Of a stretch of 64,000 nucleotides of DNA, positions 8,456-17,628 are shown piece by piece (positions within the stretch are counted from its first letter, which is position 1; each line of letters starts with the position of its first letter). Both the position numbers and the translations under genes were made by a program. This DNA comes from Haloprofundus halophilus (GTDB lineage Archaea > Halobacteriota > Halobacteria > Halobacteriales > Haloferacaceae), in the NCBI RefSeq assembly GCF_003439925.1, contig NZ_QQRR01000003.1:186001-250000 (forward strand), given 5' to 3'. The notes under the pieces are model-generated. The model was given only the letters and a program-made list of their open reading frames with translations, was not told the DNA's origin and ran no database searches.

Positions 8456-9154
8456 TCAGTCGAGGTACTCGGTCGCGCTCTTGTGGAGCGCGACGAAGCC
8501 CTCGGCGAACTCCGCACCTCTGGTCCGACCGAGCACTCGCGCCTCGGCGCGGACTCCCTCGACGAGGCCGTCGAACTCGGCGTCGATGCCGCCGTGTTCC
8601 TCGAGCCACTCGACCTGTGACTCGTGTTCGAGGATGGCGTCCTCTTTCGTCGACTGATAGTCGCCGATGTCGACGTACGTCTCGGGCTCGAACGAGGACG
8701 TCGGCTTCCCGAAGTAGTAGACGTTCCGCGGTTCCCACGGCTCGTACTCCGTCTCCAGAAGCGGGAGCGAGCACATGTAGTACGCGTCGGTCACCAGCCT
8801 CGACGTCGCCCGGTGGTCGGGGTGCATGTCGTCTCGGTAGTGGGTGAGGACGACGTCCGGCCGATGCTCGCGCAGCACGTCGACGAGCTGGAGCCGGTTC
8901 TCCATCGAGTAGGTCACGCGTCCGTCCTCGAAGTCGAGGAACACCGCCTCCGCACCGAGCGTCTCCGCGGCCGCCTCGGCCTCACGCTCGCGCGTCTCCG
9001 CGACTTCGGCCTCGGTAGTGTCGAAGCCGCCGTACTCGCCTCGGGTCATGTAGACGATAGTGACGTCGTCGCCGCGGTCGGCGTGTTTTGCGAGCGTGCC
9101 GCCGCAGAAGATGTCGGCGTCGTCGGGATGTGCGACTACTGCTGTGAGATGCAT
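8456..9154 (-). CDS. PIG-L family deacetylase
   Basis: A 232-residue LmbE/PIG-L-like zinc amidase. The metal-binding motif AHPDDAD is at the N-terminus and HPDH (MHPDHRAT) in the middle; with the intervening Asp they form the His/Asp/His zinc site that removes N-acetyl groups from glucosamine derivatives. The ATG at 9154 (MHLTAVV) is preferred over a GTG two codons upstream, and a TATA-like GTTTAATATC lies about 30 bases before it. Position beside the sugar dehydrogenases suggests an N-acetylated sugar or glycoside as substrate. Confidence 0.92.
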   Translation of the reverse strand: MHLTAVVAHPDDADIFCGGTLAKHADRGDDVTIVYMTRGEYGGFDTTEAEVAETREREAEAAAETLGAEAVFLDFEDGRVTYSMENRLQLVDVLREHRPDVVLTHYRDDMHPDHRATSRLVTDAYYMCSLPLLETEYEPWEPRNVYYFGKPTSSFEPETYVDIGDYQSTKEDAILEHESQVEWLEEHGGIDAEFDGLVEGVRAEARVLGRTRGAEFAEGFVALHKSATEYLD

Positions 9155-9264
9155 ACACACGTCAGTCAGGCAAGCCGATATTAAACGTTGCGCCGGTAGT
9201 GTCGCGGACGTTGCCGTCGGCCGCTCGCGCCGCCGCCGCTTCCCGAATCGAGGTCGGTGCTCGA

Positions 9265-10068
9265 CTACGAAAACAGGTGTTCGAGGTCGCCGCGCACCCG
9301 CGGCGGCATCCGCTCGGGCGCGGTCCGGTACGGCGGCACCTCGGCGGTCACCCAGCCGTCGTAGCCGACGTCCGCGAGCGCGTCAGCGACGGCGCCCCAG
9401 TCGACGTCGCCTTCCAGCGGGTACGTGAAGCCGTCGATGGTGTCGACGTCGGTTCGGTAATCTTTCACGTGGACGCGCTCGATTCGGTCGCCGAGGATTC
9501 GAATCCACTGCTCGGGGCGGCCGAACCGTCTGACGTTTCCGACGTCGAAGTACGCGCCGACCGGACCGGCCGAGGACGCCTCGTCGACGAACCCGGCGAA
9601 CTCCAGCGGCGAGAGCAGGAAGTCGTTCCAGACGTTCTCGACGCAGACGGTCACGTCGCGCTCGGCGCCGACCGACGCGAGCCGCCGCACCGACTCCAGC
9701 GCCCGGTCGTAGGCGTCGTCGTACCGCGTCTCCTCGTCGACGATAGCCGGAACGACGAGGACGGCGCCGGCGTCGAACGCGTCCGCGAGCGCGATCATCC
9801 GCTCGCCCGCCTCGATGCCGGCCGCCCGCGTCTCCTCGTCCGCGCTCGACAACTGCCGCTCCCAGTGTAACGTCGTCGAGACCGCGGGAACGTCGAGTCC
9901 GGAGGCCACGATTCGGTCGGCGAGGTCGGCGACCGCACCGTCGTCCCACAGCGGTCCGTCGGCGGTCAGATTCGGTTCGATACCGTCGTAGCCGGCCTCC
10001 GCGAGCAGGTCGACGTTCGCTTCGAGACGCTGCTCGGGGAACCCCATCTGGTTGAGTGCGAACCTCAT
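9265..10068 (-). CDS. Sugar phosphate isomerase/epimerase (TIM barrel)
   Basis: A 267-residue xylose-isomerase-like TIM-barrel protein. Conserved pieces are AGYDGIEPNL, VCVENVWNDF, GAYFDVGNVRRFG and RVHVKDYR, which contain the Glu, Asp, His and Glu ligands of the usual metal site, and WVTAEVPP near the end. It is less similar to the 1871 and 46609 proteins than those are to each other. A TATA-like ACCTATAAATC about 35 bases before the ATG shows a promoter divergent from that of the next dehydrogenase gene. Likely an isomerase or epimerase for a (keto)sugar. Confidence 0.9.
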   Translation of the reverse strand: MRFALNQMGFPEQRLEANVDLLAEAGYDGIEPNLTADGPLWDDGAVADLADRIVASGLDVPAVSTTLHWERQLSSADEETRAAGIEAGERMIALADAFDAGAVLVVPAIVDEETRYDDAYDRALESVRRLASVGAERDVTVCVENVWNDFLLSPLEFAGFVDEASSAGPVGAYFDVGNVRRFGRPEQWIRILGDRIERVHVKDYRTDVDTIDGFTYPLEGDVDWGAVADALADVGYDGWVTAEVPPYRTAPERMPPRVRGDLEHLFS

Positions 10069-10223
10069 GCACACCAGTTCCCGTCCGCGCTGATTTATAG
10101 GTTCGCGTGGCGGTCCGCCGTCGACTCCACCGACGCTCGCGCCGAATCGCCGACGGCTCGACATCGATGATTCGAACCTTCCGAGCGGATAGCTTTAACA
10201 CGCTGTGTGGGTCACGTGAGTCT
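10069..10223. promoter_or_regulatory. Divergent promoter region
   Basis: The gap between divergent genes has a TATA-like ATTTATAGG (about 10090-10100, read leftward as CCTATAAAT) for the isomerase and GCTTTAACA (about 10191-10199) for the dehydrogenase, the latter about 25-30 bases before its GTG. The spacing suggests a leaderless mRNA on the right side. Confidence 0.55.
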
Positions 10224-11285
10224 GTGACACTCTCAGTCGGATTCGTCGGCGCGGGAGGTATCGCTTCGGTTCACCTGGAGACGCTCGACGACGCGCTGGA
10301 AAGGGGACTGACGGACCGTAACGGCGACACGCTCGACGTGGAACTGGCCGCCGTCGCCGACGTGGACGAGGCGCGGGCGCGGGAGGCGGCGACCCCCCGC
10401 GGTGCCGAGGCGTACACCGACGGCGTCGAACTCGTTGAGTCGGAGTCGCTCGACGCGCTCGTCGTCGCGGTTCCGCCGTTCGCCCACGGCGAGTACGAGC
10501 GGGCGGCCGCGGAGTACGGCGTCGACCTGTTCGTCGAGAAACCGGTAGACCTGACGGTCGACGCGGCGCGGGAGACGGAGCGTCACGTCGCCGACGCGGG
10601 GATTCTGGCGCAAGTGGGCTACGTCTGTCGGTACGCCGGGATAACCGAGCGCGCGCTCGAACTGCTCGAGGACCGCCGCATCGGCCACGTCGACAGCACG
10701 TACTGGGCACCGCTCCCCGACACGCAGTGGTGGTACGACCGCGCGCGCTCCGGCGGGCAGTTAGTCGAACAGTCGACGCACGTCTACGACCTTCACCGCT
10801 ACCTCCTCGGGGAGGCGACCGCCGCGACGGGCAGCGGGACCGACGGTCTGCTCGTCGACGCTGTCGACTTTCAGGACGCGACGTCGGTGACGCTCGACCA
10901 CGAGTCGGGTGCGGTTTCGCACGTCTCGTCGGCCTGTGGGACCGCCGAATCGCGCTTCGTGGTGCGTATCGCCGCCGAAGATGCGCTTCTCGAACTCGAC
11001 TACTTCGACTACACGCTCTCGGGTACCGTCGACGGCGAACCCGTCAGCTTCGAGGCCGACGGCGACTGGTACCGCCGCGAGTTCGAGGCGTTCCTCCGCG
11101 CGGCAGCCCGTACCGCGGAGTCGGTGGGTTACGACGCCGGCAGCGACGCCCGCTCGGTCGATGTCCGGTCGACGTACGATGATGCGATAGAGACCCTGAA
11201 TCTGACGCTCGCGGCGCGCGAGGCCGCCGAGACGGGCGAGCGGGCGGTGCTCGACCGGCCCACTCGCCGACACTGCAGCGGGTGA
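10224..11285 (+). CDS. Gfo/Idh/MocA family oxidoreductase
   Basis: A 353-residue protein. The GTG at 10224 places the Rossmann loop VGFVGAGGIASVHLE at the very N-terminus and fits the TATA-like GCTTTAACA upstream; the longer frame would add an unrelated leader. Catalytic loop is LFVEKPVDLTVD; the substrate domain has WWYDRARSGGQLVEQSTHVYDLHRYL. The gene is followed 55 bases later by the CUT1 transporter ATPase gene, so it probably acts on the sugar brought in by that system. Confidence 0.9.
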   Translation: MTLSVGFVGAGGIASVHLETLDDALERGLTDRNGDTLDVELAAVADVDEARAREAATPRGAEAYTDGVELVESESLDALVVAVPPFAHGEYERAAAEYGVDLFVEKPVDLTVDAARETERHVADAGILAQVGYVCRYAGITERALELLEDRRIGHVDSTYWAPLPDTQWWYDRARSGGQLVEQSTHVYDLHRYLLGEATAATGSGTDGLLVDAVDFQDATSVTLDHESGAVSHVSSACGTAESRFVVRIAAEDALLELDYFDYTLSGTVDGEPVSFEADGDWYRREFEAFLRAAARTAESVGYDAGSDARSVDVRSTYDDAIETLNLTLAAREAAETGERAVLDRPTRRHCSG

Positions 11286-11340
11286 AGTTACCCTGTAATT
11301 TTATTATGGACTATTGCAATTCGCCATGTAGTGAGTTCCC

Positions 11341-12477
11341 ATGGGTAAGTTAGACATCCGCAACCTCCAGAAGGTGTTCGCGGACGGAGACCGGTCGATC
11401 GTCGCGGTCGACGATCTGAACATCGACGTCAACGACGGCGAGTTTCTCATCTTCGTCGGTCCCTCCGGCTGCGGAAAGTCGACGACGCTCCGGTGCATCG
11501 CCGGCCTGGAGACGACCACGGACGGCACGATACTCCTGAACGGCGACGACATCACGCGACAGCCGCCGACCGAGCGCGACATCGCGATGGTGTTCCAGAA
11601 CTACGCGCTCTACCCGCACATGTCGGCCCGCGACAACATCGGGTTCGGTCTCAAGATGTCGACAGACTTGTCGAAAGACGAGATAGAGCGCCGAGTCCAG
11701 CAGACGGCGGAGATGATGGGTATCGAAGAGCTGCTCGAGAAGAAGCCGGGCGAACTCTCCGGCGGTCAGCAGCAGCGCGTCGCGCTCGGCCGCGCTATCG
11801 TCCGCGAACCCGAGGTGTTCCTGATGGACGAACCGCTGTCGAATCTGGACGCGAAGCTCCGAACGACGATGCGGACCGAGCTCCAGAACCTCCAGCAGAA
11901 TCTCGGCATCACCACCATCTACGTCACGCACGACCAGACGGAGGCGATGACGATGGGCGACCGCATCGCCATCCTCGACGGGGGTGAGCTCCAGCAGCTC
12001 GGCACGCCGCTGGAGTGTTACTACGAACCCGCGAACCGCTTCGTCGCGGGCTTCATCGGCTCGCCCTCGATGAACTTCTTCGAGGTGGAGTACGTCGACG
12101 GCGCACTCGTCCACGACGCGTTCCGGTACGAACTCTCGCAGGCGACACGCGAGGAGCTCGTCGGACGCGAGGGGCCGCTGACGCTCGGCATCCGCCCGGA
12201 AAGCTTCGAGCTCGCCGACGCGGGCGGCGACGACGCGATTCGGGCCCCCGTCTCGGTGACGGAGCCGATGGGCGAGACGACGTACGTCTACGTCGACATC
12301 GGCGACGAGCGGTACACGGTGACGCTCGACGGCGAGCGGGTGGTCGAACCGGGGACGACGCTCGACGTCGTCATCCCCGAGGAGAAGATGCACCTGTTCG
12401 ACGCCGAGACCGGCGAGACCGTCAAGTCGCGGAACGTCTCCGCGGCGACGAGCGCCGACGTCAACGCCCGCGCCTGA
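11341..12477 (+). CDS. CUT1 sugar ABC transporter ATP-binding protein (MalK/UgpC type)
   Basis: A 378-residue cytoplasmic ATPase. Walker A is GPSGCGKST, signature LSGGQQQR, Walker B FLMDEPLSNLDAKLR, switch His in YVTHDQTEAM. After the nucleotide domain a C-terminal TOBE/OB-fold extension of ~130 residues (including LGIRPESFEL) is typical of MalK-like subunits. It precedes its binding protein and two permeases on the same strand. The ATG at 11341 matches the family start (MGKLDIRNLQKVFADG). Confidence 0.96.
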   Translation: MGKLDIRNLQKVFADGDRSIVAVDDLNIDVNDGEFLIFVGPSGCGKSTTLRCIAGLETTTDGTILLNGDDITRQPPTERDIAMVFQNYALYPHMSARDNIGFGLKMSTDLSKDEIERRVQQTAEMMGIEELLEKKPGELSGGQQQRVALGRAIVREPEVFLMDEPLSNLDAKLRTTMRTELQNLQQNLGITTIYVTHDQTEAMTMGDRIAILDGGELQQLGTPLECYYEPANRFVAGFIGSPSMNFFEVEYVDGALVHDAFRYELSQATREELVGREGPLTLGIRPESFELADAGGDDAIRAPVSVTEPMGETTYVYVDIGDERYTVTLDGERVVEPGTTLDVVIPEEKMHLFDAETGETVKSRNVSAATSADVNARA

Positions 12478-12542
12478 GTTCGGTCGTCTCCCGCGGCGAC
12501 GCGTCCACTCGGTTCGGCTACTGGTGAGACCGTTGTGCGATA

Positions 12543-12557
12543 TGGTATCTTGTACCA
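12543..12557. promoter_or_regulatory. Inverted repeat upstream of the sugar-binding protein gene
   Basis: TGGTATCTTGTACCA has perfect 5-bp arms (TGGTA/TACCA) around a 5-base spacer. It lies just upstream of a TATA-like GATTTATTGTATA, about 45 bases before the ATG at 12600, a location fitting a transcription-factor site. The factor is unknown. Confidence 0.4.
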
Positions 12558-12599
12558 AAGATTTATTGTATATCCTCTGTTTGTTCCTCTGAGGTTAGT

Positions 12600-13922
12600 A
12601 TGAGCAACAGAAATCTCACCCGGCGAAAGCTCATCGCGCTGACCGGTTCGGTGGGCGCGGCGGGGTTGGCCGGCTGTTCGAGCGGTGGAAACGGCGACGG
12701 AGACAACAGTAGCGGTTCCGGCGGCGGCAACGGTTCCGGCGGCGGTAACGGCTCGGGCGGCGGCGGCGGCGACGGTTCGGCGACGTTCTGGGCGTGGAAC
12801 GACCCGGGGCTCGCGCCGATTCGAGAGGAACAGGCCGGCGAAATCGCAGAACAGAGCGACACGATATCCGACGCCAGCTGGGAGTACTACCCCTTCGAGA
12901 ACTATCTGGCGAAAGCGACGACGGCCATCCCGGCCGGGAACGCCCCCGACAGCCTGGCGCTGTCGGTGCTCTGGGTGCCGCGCTTCGCCGACCAGGGTGT
13001 CGCACTGAACCTCGAGGAGAACGGGTTCAATCCCGACGACTACGTCGCTGCCGCGCGCAGCAACGCCAGCTACGACGGTACACTCTGGGCCGTCCCGTGG
13101 TACGCCGACTGCCGTCTCGTGGCGATCAACACGGCGATGTTCGAGGAGGCGGGGTTGGAGGTCCCCGACCCCACGCACCGCCCGAGTTGGGAGGAGTTCG
13201 CGTCGTGGATCGACGCGCTCGGCGAGTCGGGGACGGCCGCGTTCTCGATGTCGGCGGGCGAGGGGTTCGACTGCTTCGCGCTCTCGAACGGGAGCGGCTA
13301 CCTCAACGAGGACGGCACCGAGGCGATAATCAACAACGACGCCGCCCTCGAGGCGGCGAACTACCTGCAGCCGAAAATCGTCGAGGACGAGACGGTTCTC
13401 GCGCGCAACCCCGGCGGTACGGACGCCATCGAGGACCTCCTCGCCGGGGAGGCGGCGATGTGTTTCGCCGGGTCGTGGATGTACCCGCGCCTGCGCGACA
13501 GCGGCCTCGACTGGCAGTACATCCCGTACCCGAGCGGCCCGCAGATCGACACGAGCCACACGTGGAGTGCGGGCGTCTTCTACACCATCCCGAGTCGCGG
13601 CGGCGCGAACCAGGAGATCGGCCTGGAGTGGCTGAACTACATCAACTCGATGGAGGTCCAGCGGAGCGTCACGGAGTCGATGGGCGGCTTCCCCGGCCGG
13701 AAGGACGCCTACGAGACCGACGAGTTCAAGCAGTTCCTCGAGGACAACCCGAAACTCGAACCGGTCGCCCAGGAGATGGAGAACACGAAGCCGTTCCCGA
13801 GCCACCCCGAGGTGTCGAAGATGTGGGACACGGTCCACACACAGGCGCAGTCGATGTGGCAGGGTGAGGACCCGAAACAGGCGCTCGACAAAGCAGCCCA
13901 AGACATCAACGCGTTACTCTAA
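12600..13922 (+). CDS. CUT1 sugar ABC transporter substrate-binding lipoprotein
   Basis: A 440-residue secreted protein with a twin-arginine signal (TRRKLIALTG) and lipobox LAGC with the acceptor Cys at about residue 26. A Gly/Ser/Asn-rich linker of ~35 residues follows, a common surface tether in haloarchaea. The mature part has the family 1 binding-protein layout (AGNAPDSLALSVLWVP, LWAVPWYADCRLVAIN, GEAAMCFAGSWMYPRL). It presents the sugar to the permeases encoded directly downstream. The gene has its own promoter region after the ATPase gene. Confidence 0.95.
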   Translation: MSNRNLTRRKLIALTGSVGAAGLAGCSSGGNGDGDNSSGSGGGNGSGGGNGSGGGGGDGSATFWAWNDPGLAPIREEQAGEIAEQSDTISDASWEYYPFENYLAKATTAIPAGNAPDSLALSVLWVPRFADQGVALNLEENGFNPDDYVAAARSNASYDGTLWAVPWYADCRLVAINTAMFEEAGLEVPDPTHRPSWEEFASWIDALGESGTAAFSMSAGEGFDCFALSNGSGYLNEDGTEAIINNDAALEAANYLQPKIVEDETVLARNPGGTDAIEDLLAGEAAMCFAGSWMYPRLRDSGLDWQYIPYPSGPQIDTSHTWSAGVFYTIPSRGGANQEIGLEWLNYINSMEVQRSVTESMGGFPGRKDAYETDEFKQFLEDNPKLEPVAQEMENTKPFPSHPEVSKMWDTVHTQAQSMWQGEDPKQALDKAAQDINALL

Positions 13923-13924
13923 CT

Positions 13925-14863
13925 ATGGCGCAGTCACAAGGGCTACAGCGCGTTCGTCGTCGCTTCAGCGGCTACGTCTCCGATATGGGCGTCGACACCG
14001 CCGAGACCGACCTCTCGTGGTACGCCCTCGTCTTACCGAAGGCGATTCTGTTCGCGGCGATACTCCTGATTCCCTTCATCGGCGCGTTCTACATCAGCCT
14101 CCACGAGTGGGCGCCGTTGGCCCAAGAACACCCGTTCGTCGGGCTCGACAACTACATACGGCTGTTCAACGACCCGATTTTCTACAACGCGATCATCAAC
14201 ACCGCCGGCTACAGTTTCGCGCTACTCGTCTTCGACGTGCCCATCGCACTGGGTCTGGCGCTGCTGTTGAACATGAATCTCCGCGGGACGAAGTTCTACT
14301 CCGGGGCGATATTCCTCCCCGTCGTGACCTCTTGGGTCGTCGTCTCGCTCATCTGGACGTGGCTCTACAACCCCGAGTACGGCCTATTGAACGCCATACT
14401 GGGCGGTATCGGACTGCCACAGCTATCGTGGCTCCAGAGTTCGAGCACGGCGCTGGCGTCCATCGCGCTGATGAGCGTCTGGAAACACATCGGGTTCAAC
14501 ATGGTCATCTTCCTGGCCGGCTTGAAGGGAATCCCGGACGACTACTACGAGGCGGCCATCGTCGACGGAGCGAACCGCTGGGAGCGGTTCCGCTACATCA
14601 CGCTGCCGCTTCTGAAGCCGACGACGTTCTTCGTGTTCATCGTGACGCTCATCTTCTCGTTCCGCGTCTACACGCAGGTGTACGTGATGACGCAGGGCGG
14701 GCCGGTGCGGTCGACGTACACCATCGTCTACTACTTCTGGCAGGCCGGCTTCCAGCAGTTCGAGATGGGGTACGCCAGCGCCATCGCCGTCGTGCTGTTC
14801 CTCATCGTCTTCGGACTGAGCATCCTCCAGCAGCGGACGTGGGGTGACGACGTTGAGTACTGA
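13925..14863 (+). CDS. CUT1 sugar ABC transporter permease (MalF-like)
   Basis: A 312-residue inner-membrane protein with about six hydrophobic segments. The EAA loop reads YYEAAIVDGANRWERFRYITLPLLKP, the contact site for the ATPase. The start lies two bases after the binding-protein stop, and the end overlaps the next permease gene by 20 bases, so the genes are one transcription unit. Confidence 0.95.
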   Translation: MAQSQGLQRVRRRFSGYVSDMGVDTAETDLSWYALVLPKAILFAAILLIPFIGAFYISLHEWAPLAQEHPFVGLDNYIRLFNDPIFYNAIINTAGYSFALLVFDVPIALGLALLLNMNLRGTKFYSGAIFLPVVTSWVVVSLIWTWLYNPEYGLLNAILGGIGLPQLSWLQSSSTALASIALMSVWKHIGFNMVIFLAGLKGIPDDYYEAAIVDGANRWERFRYITLPLLKPTTFFVFIVTLIFSFRVYTQVYVMTQGGPVRSTYTIVYYFWQAGFQQFEMGYASAIAVVLFLIVFGLSILQQRTWGDDVEY

Positions 14864-15734
14864 CGAGCTCACGTTCGACGACGACCGTCCGAGCGTCGAG
14901 CACGAGGGGTCGTGGTACGACACGGTAGCGAAAGTCGTCGCCCACGCCATCCTCATCACCGCGAGCGCCGTCATGACGATTCCGTTCATCTGGGCGTTCC
15001 TCACCTCGCTGAAGCCCGAGAACGAGATTTTCACCACCATCAAGCAGATAATCCCTGCAGATCCGACGTTCGTCAACTACGTCAACGTCTGGGTACAGAA
15101 CCCGCTCGACCGCTGGATATTCAACAGCCTCATCCTCGCGGTCGGCGTCGTGTTCTTCACGCTACTGTTGGACACGCTCGCGGGCTACGCGCTCGCGAAG
15201 GGTGACTTCAAAGGCAAGTCGCTGGTGTACACGCTCGTCATCGGGACGCTCGTCATCCCCCCGCAGGTGGTGCTCGTACCGCTATACCTGGAGATGAACG
15301 CCATCAACTGGTCGAACACGTACTGGGCCATCATGGTGCTGTACATCGCCAACCCGTTCGGGACGTTCATGATGCGCCAGTTCTTCCTCGGCGTACCCGA
15401 CTCGCTCATCGAGGCCGCGAGGATGGACGGCTGTAGCACGCTCCAGATCTACACGCGCATCATGCTACCGCTGGCGAAGCCGGCGCTGTCGTCGCTCGGC
15501 GTGTTCACGTTCATCTTCGTCTGGGGGGCGTTCCTCTGGCCGCTGGTCATCCTCAACGACTCGGCGATGTACCCGCTTCAGGTCGGTATCGGCCTGCTCA
15601 GCGGGCGATACGGGTCGCAGTGGGGGCAGCTGTTAGCGGCGGTCATCCTCGCCGCACTGCCCGTTCTCGCGGCGTACCTGCTCGCCCAGCGGACGTTCAT
15701 GGAGGGCATCGCGCTTACGGGAGGGAAAGGGTAG
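14844..15734 (+). CDS. CUT1 sugar ABC transporter permease (MalG-like)
   Basis: A 296-residue membrane protein with six predicted helices and EAA loop LIEAARMDGCSTLQIYTRIMLPLAKP. The GTG at 14844 overlaps the preceding permease; a TTG nine bases further in is an alternative. The MalG-like C-terminus ends AQRTFMEGIALTGGKG, the normal family ending. It partners with the MalF-like protein to form the channel. Confidence 0.95.
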   Translation: MTTLSTDELTFDDDRPSVEHEGSWYDTVAKVVAHAILITASAVMTIPFIWAFLTSLKPENEIFTTIKQIIPADPTFVNYVNVWVQNPLDRWIFNSLILAVGVVFFTLLLDTLAGYALAKGDFKGKSLVYTLVIGTLVIPPQVVLVPLYLEMNAINWSNTYWAIMVLYIANPFGTFMMRQFFLGVPDSLIEAARMDGCSTLQIYTRIMLPLAKPALSSLGVFTFIFVWGAFLWPLVILNDSAMYPLQVGIGLLSGRYGSQWGQLLAAVILAALPVLAAYLLAQRTFMEGIALTGGKG

Positions 15735-15962
15735 ATGTTCATCGACGTTCCTACCGTCGTGTTGCGCCTCGGCTACTCCGGGCAGAACGAGCCAATCGTC
15801 GGCGGCGCGCTCGTCTTCCTGGTCGCAGCCGCCGGCGTCCTCTACCTCTCGTTCGTCCGCGACGAGATGGACGCCGGACCGGTGATGAAGATCGGGGGCA
15901 TCCTCTTGTTGGGGATGGCGCTGCTCGCGTACTTCTGGCCGATGCGGCCGTGGCCGCACTGA
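15735..15962 (+). CDS. Small two-helix membrane protein in the sugar-transporter operon
   Basis: A 75-residue protein whose ATG directly abuts the permease stop codon (no intervening base), so it is almost certainly co-translated. It contains two hydrophobic segments, roughly residues 22-40 (VGGALVFLVAAAGVLYLSF) and 51-67 (IGGILLLGMALLAYF), separated by an acidic loop (VRDEMDAG). No enzymatic motif is seen. It may be an accessory or stabilising subunit of the CUT1 transporter; the family is not recognised. Confidence 0.75.
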   Translation: MFIDVPTVVLRLGYSGQNEPIVGGALVFLVAAAGVLYLSFVRDEMDAGPVMKIGGILLLGMALLAYFWPMRPWPH

Positions 15963-16053
15963 GCCGGCGCCGGCGCTCGCATCCGCTCTTCACCTCTCGA
16001 CCGCCGCCGACGGCGGCGAACCACTCATAACGTCGCACTGCGCAGTAGCGAGC

Positions 16054-17538
16054 ATGCGAATCGCAGTCGGCGCGGTGAGCCACGAGACGAACACGTTCGC
16101 CGAGGGGTCGACCGGCATCGAGACGTTCTCGACCGCAACCGGCGAGAGACTACTGGAAACCGACGGAGTGGGCCGATCGCTCGGCGGTATCGTCGAGACA
16201 CTCGAAGCCGAGGGCGTCGAGGTCGTTCCGACGGTCGGCGCGAGCGCGCTCCCTGCACCGACCGTCGAGGCGGAGGCGTTCGAGTGGATGAAGCGCGAAC
16301 TGTTCGACCGACTCGACGGCGAGCCCGTCGACGGGGTCTGTCTCGACCTCCACGGGTCGATGTTCGTCGAGGGAGAACCCGACCCGGAGGGCGCACTGCT
16401 CGCGGGCGTCCGCGAGCGCGTCGGTCCCGACGTGCCGGTGACCGCGGCGCTCGACATGCACGCGACGATAACCGACCGGATGGTTGACCGTCTCGACGGC
16501 GTCGCCGGCTACCGAACCGCCCCGCACACGGACGTCGAGGAGACGGGGGTCCGGGCGGCGAACCTACTGCTCGACGCCGTCCGCGGCGAGAAGTCGCTCG
16601 CGCTCGGCTGGCGGCGACTCCCGATGCTCCTGGCCGGCGAGCGGTCGGAGTCGGAGGCCGAGCCGATGCGCACGCTCGTCGACCGACTCCGCGAGGCGGA
16701 CCGAGTCGACGGCGTCTACGACGCCAACTACTTTCTGGGGTTCCCGTGGGCCGACAACCCCCACGCCGGATGTCACGCGCTCGTGACCGGCGACGCCTCC
16801 TCGGCGGCCGTCGTCGACGAGACCGCGACCGACCTCGCGCGGGCGTTCTGGCGACGGCGCGCCGAGTTCGACTTCACGACGGAGGCGCACGCACCGTCAG
16901 CAGCGCTGGACGAGGCCGCACAGACGGGCGCGAGACCCGTCGTCGTCGCCGACACGGGCGACATCCCCGGCGCGGGCGCGGGCGAGAGCACGACGAATCT
17001 CCTCGCCGAGGCGATCGGCCGCGACGACCTCGGAACGCCGCTCTTCGCCGTCGTCGCCGACGCCGGCAGCTACGGAACCTGTCGCGCGGCGGGCGAAGGG
17101 GCGACGGTGTCGCTCGAACTCGGTCGCAGATATCCGGACGGAGCGCCGCTGGAAGTGGCGGAAGCCGAGGTCGTGCGGTTGGACGGCGGCGGCTCCGAGG
17201 GCGACGGCGACGACAGCGACGACGGCGACGACGGCAGTGCCGAGAGCGTCGGAACGGCGCTCGTCTCGCTCGGCGGCGCGGACGTCGTCGTCGCCGAGCG
17301 GCGGACGAACGTCCACCGCGACCCGGCGTTTCTGCGACGGTTCGGCGTCGACCCGGACGACCGCGGAGTGGTCGTCCTGAAGAGCGGCTACCTGAGTCCC
17401 GCCTGGAAGGCGGTCGCCGCGCGGCGACTGTTCGCGCTGACGCCCGGCGAGACGAACCAGCGGCTCTCCGAACTGCCTTACGAGCGGGTTCCGCGCCCCA
17501 TCTACCCGCTCGACGAGGACGCGACGTGGTCGGTGTGA
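16054..17538 (+). CDS. M81 family metallopeptidase (microcystinase MlrC-like)
   Basis: A 494-residue cytosolic zinc enzyme. The N-terminal half has SHETNTFAEG, LDLHGSMFVEG and ALDMHATITDRM, corresponding to the conserved Asp/His residues of MlrC-like hydrolases; the later GDIPGAGAGESTTNLL and the C-terminal ALTPGETNQRL are also family blocks. A 20-residue Gly/Asp/Ser-rich insertion near residues 384-405 (GSEGDGDDSDDGDD) is likely a haloarchaeal surface loop. The family cleaves amide bonds in small peptides or related metabolites. Neighbouring enolase-superfamily and creatininase-family genes suggest a catabolic set for a small amide or acid. Confidence 0.92.
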   Translation: MRIAVGAVSHETNTFAEGSTGIETFSTATGERLLETDGVGRSLGGIVETLEAEGVEVVPTVGASALPAPTVEAEAFEWMKRELFDRLDGEPVDGVCLDLHGSMFVEGEPDPEGALLAGVRERVGPDVPVTAALDMHATITDRMVDRLDGVAGYRTAPHTDVEETGVRAANLLLDAVRGEKSLALGWRRLPMLLAGERSESEAEPMRTLVDRLREADRVDGVYDANYFLGFPWADNPHAGCHALVTGDASSAAVVDETATDLARAFWRRRAEFDFTTEAHAPSAALDEAAQTGARPVVVADTGDIPGAGAGESTTNLLAEAIGRDDLGTPLFAVVADAGSYGTCRAAGEGATVSLELGRRYPDGAPLEVAEAEVVRLDGGGSEGDGDDSDDGDDGSAESVGTALVSLGGADVVVAERRTNVHRDPAFLRRFGVDPDDRGVVVLKSGYLSPAWKAVAARRLFALTPGETNQRLSELPYERVPRPIYPLDEDATWSV

Positions 17539-17628
17539 CGCGGCGCGAGTCGTTCAGGGCCCGACGGTCGTCGCCGTCGACGTCGTCGGCCCCGGTGATT
17601 TTATCCTGAGAGTGGTCGATACCGCAGT

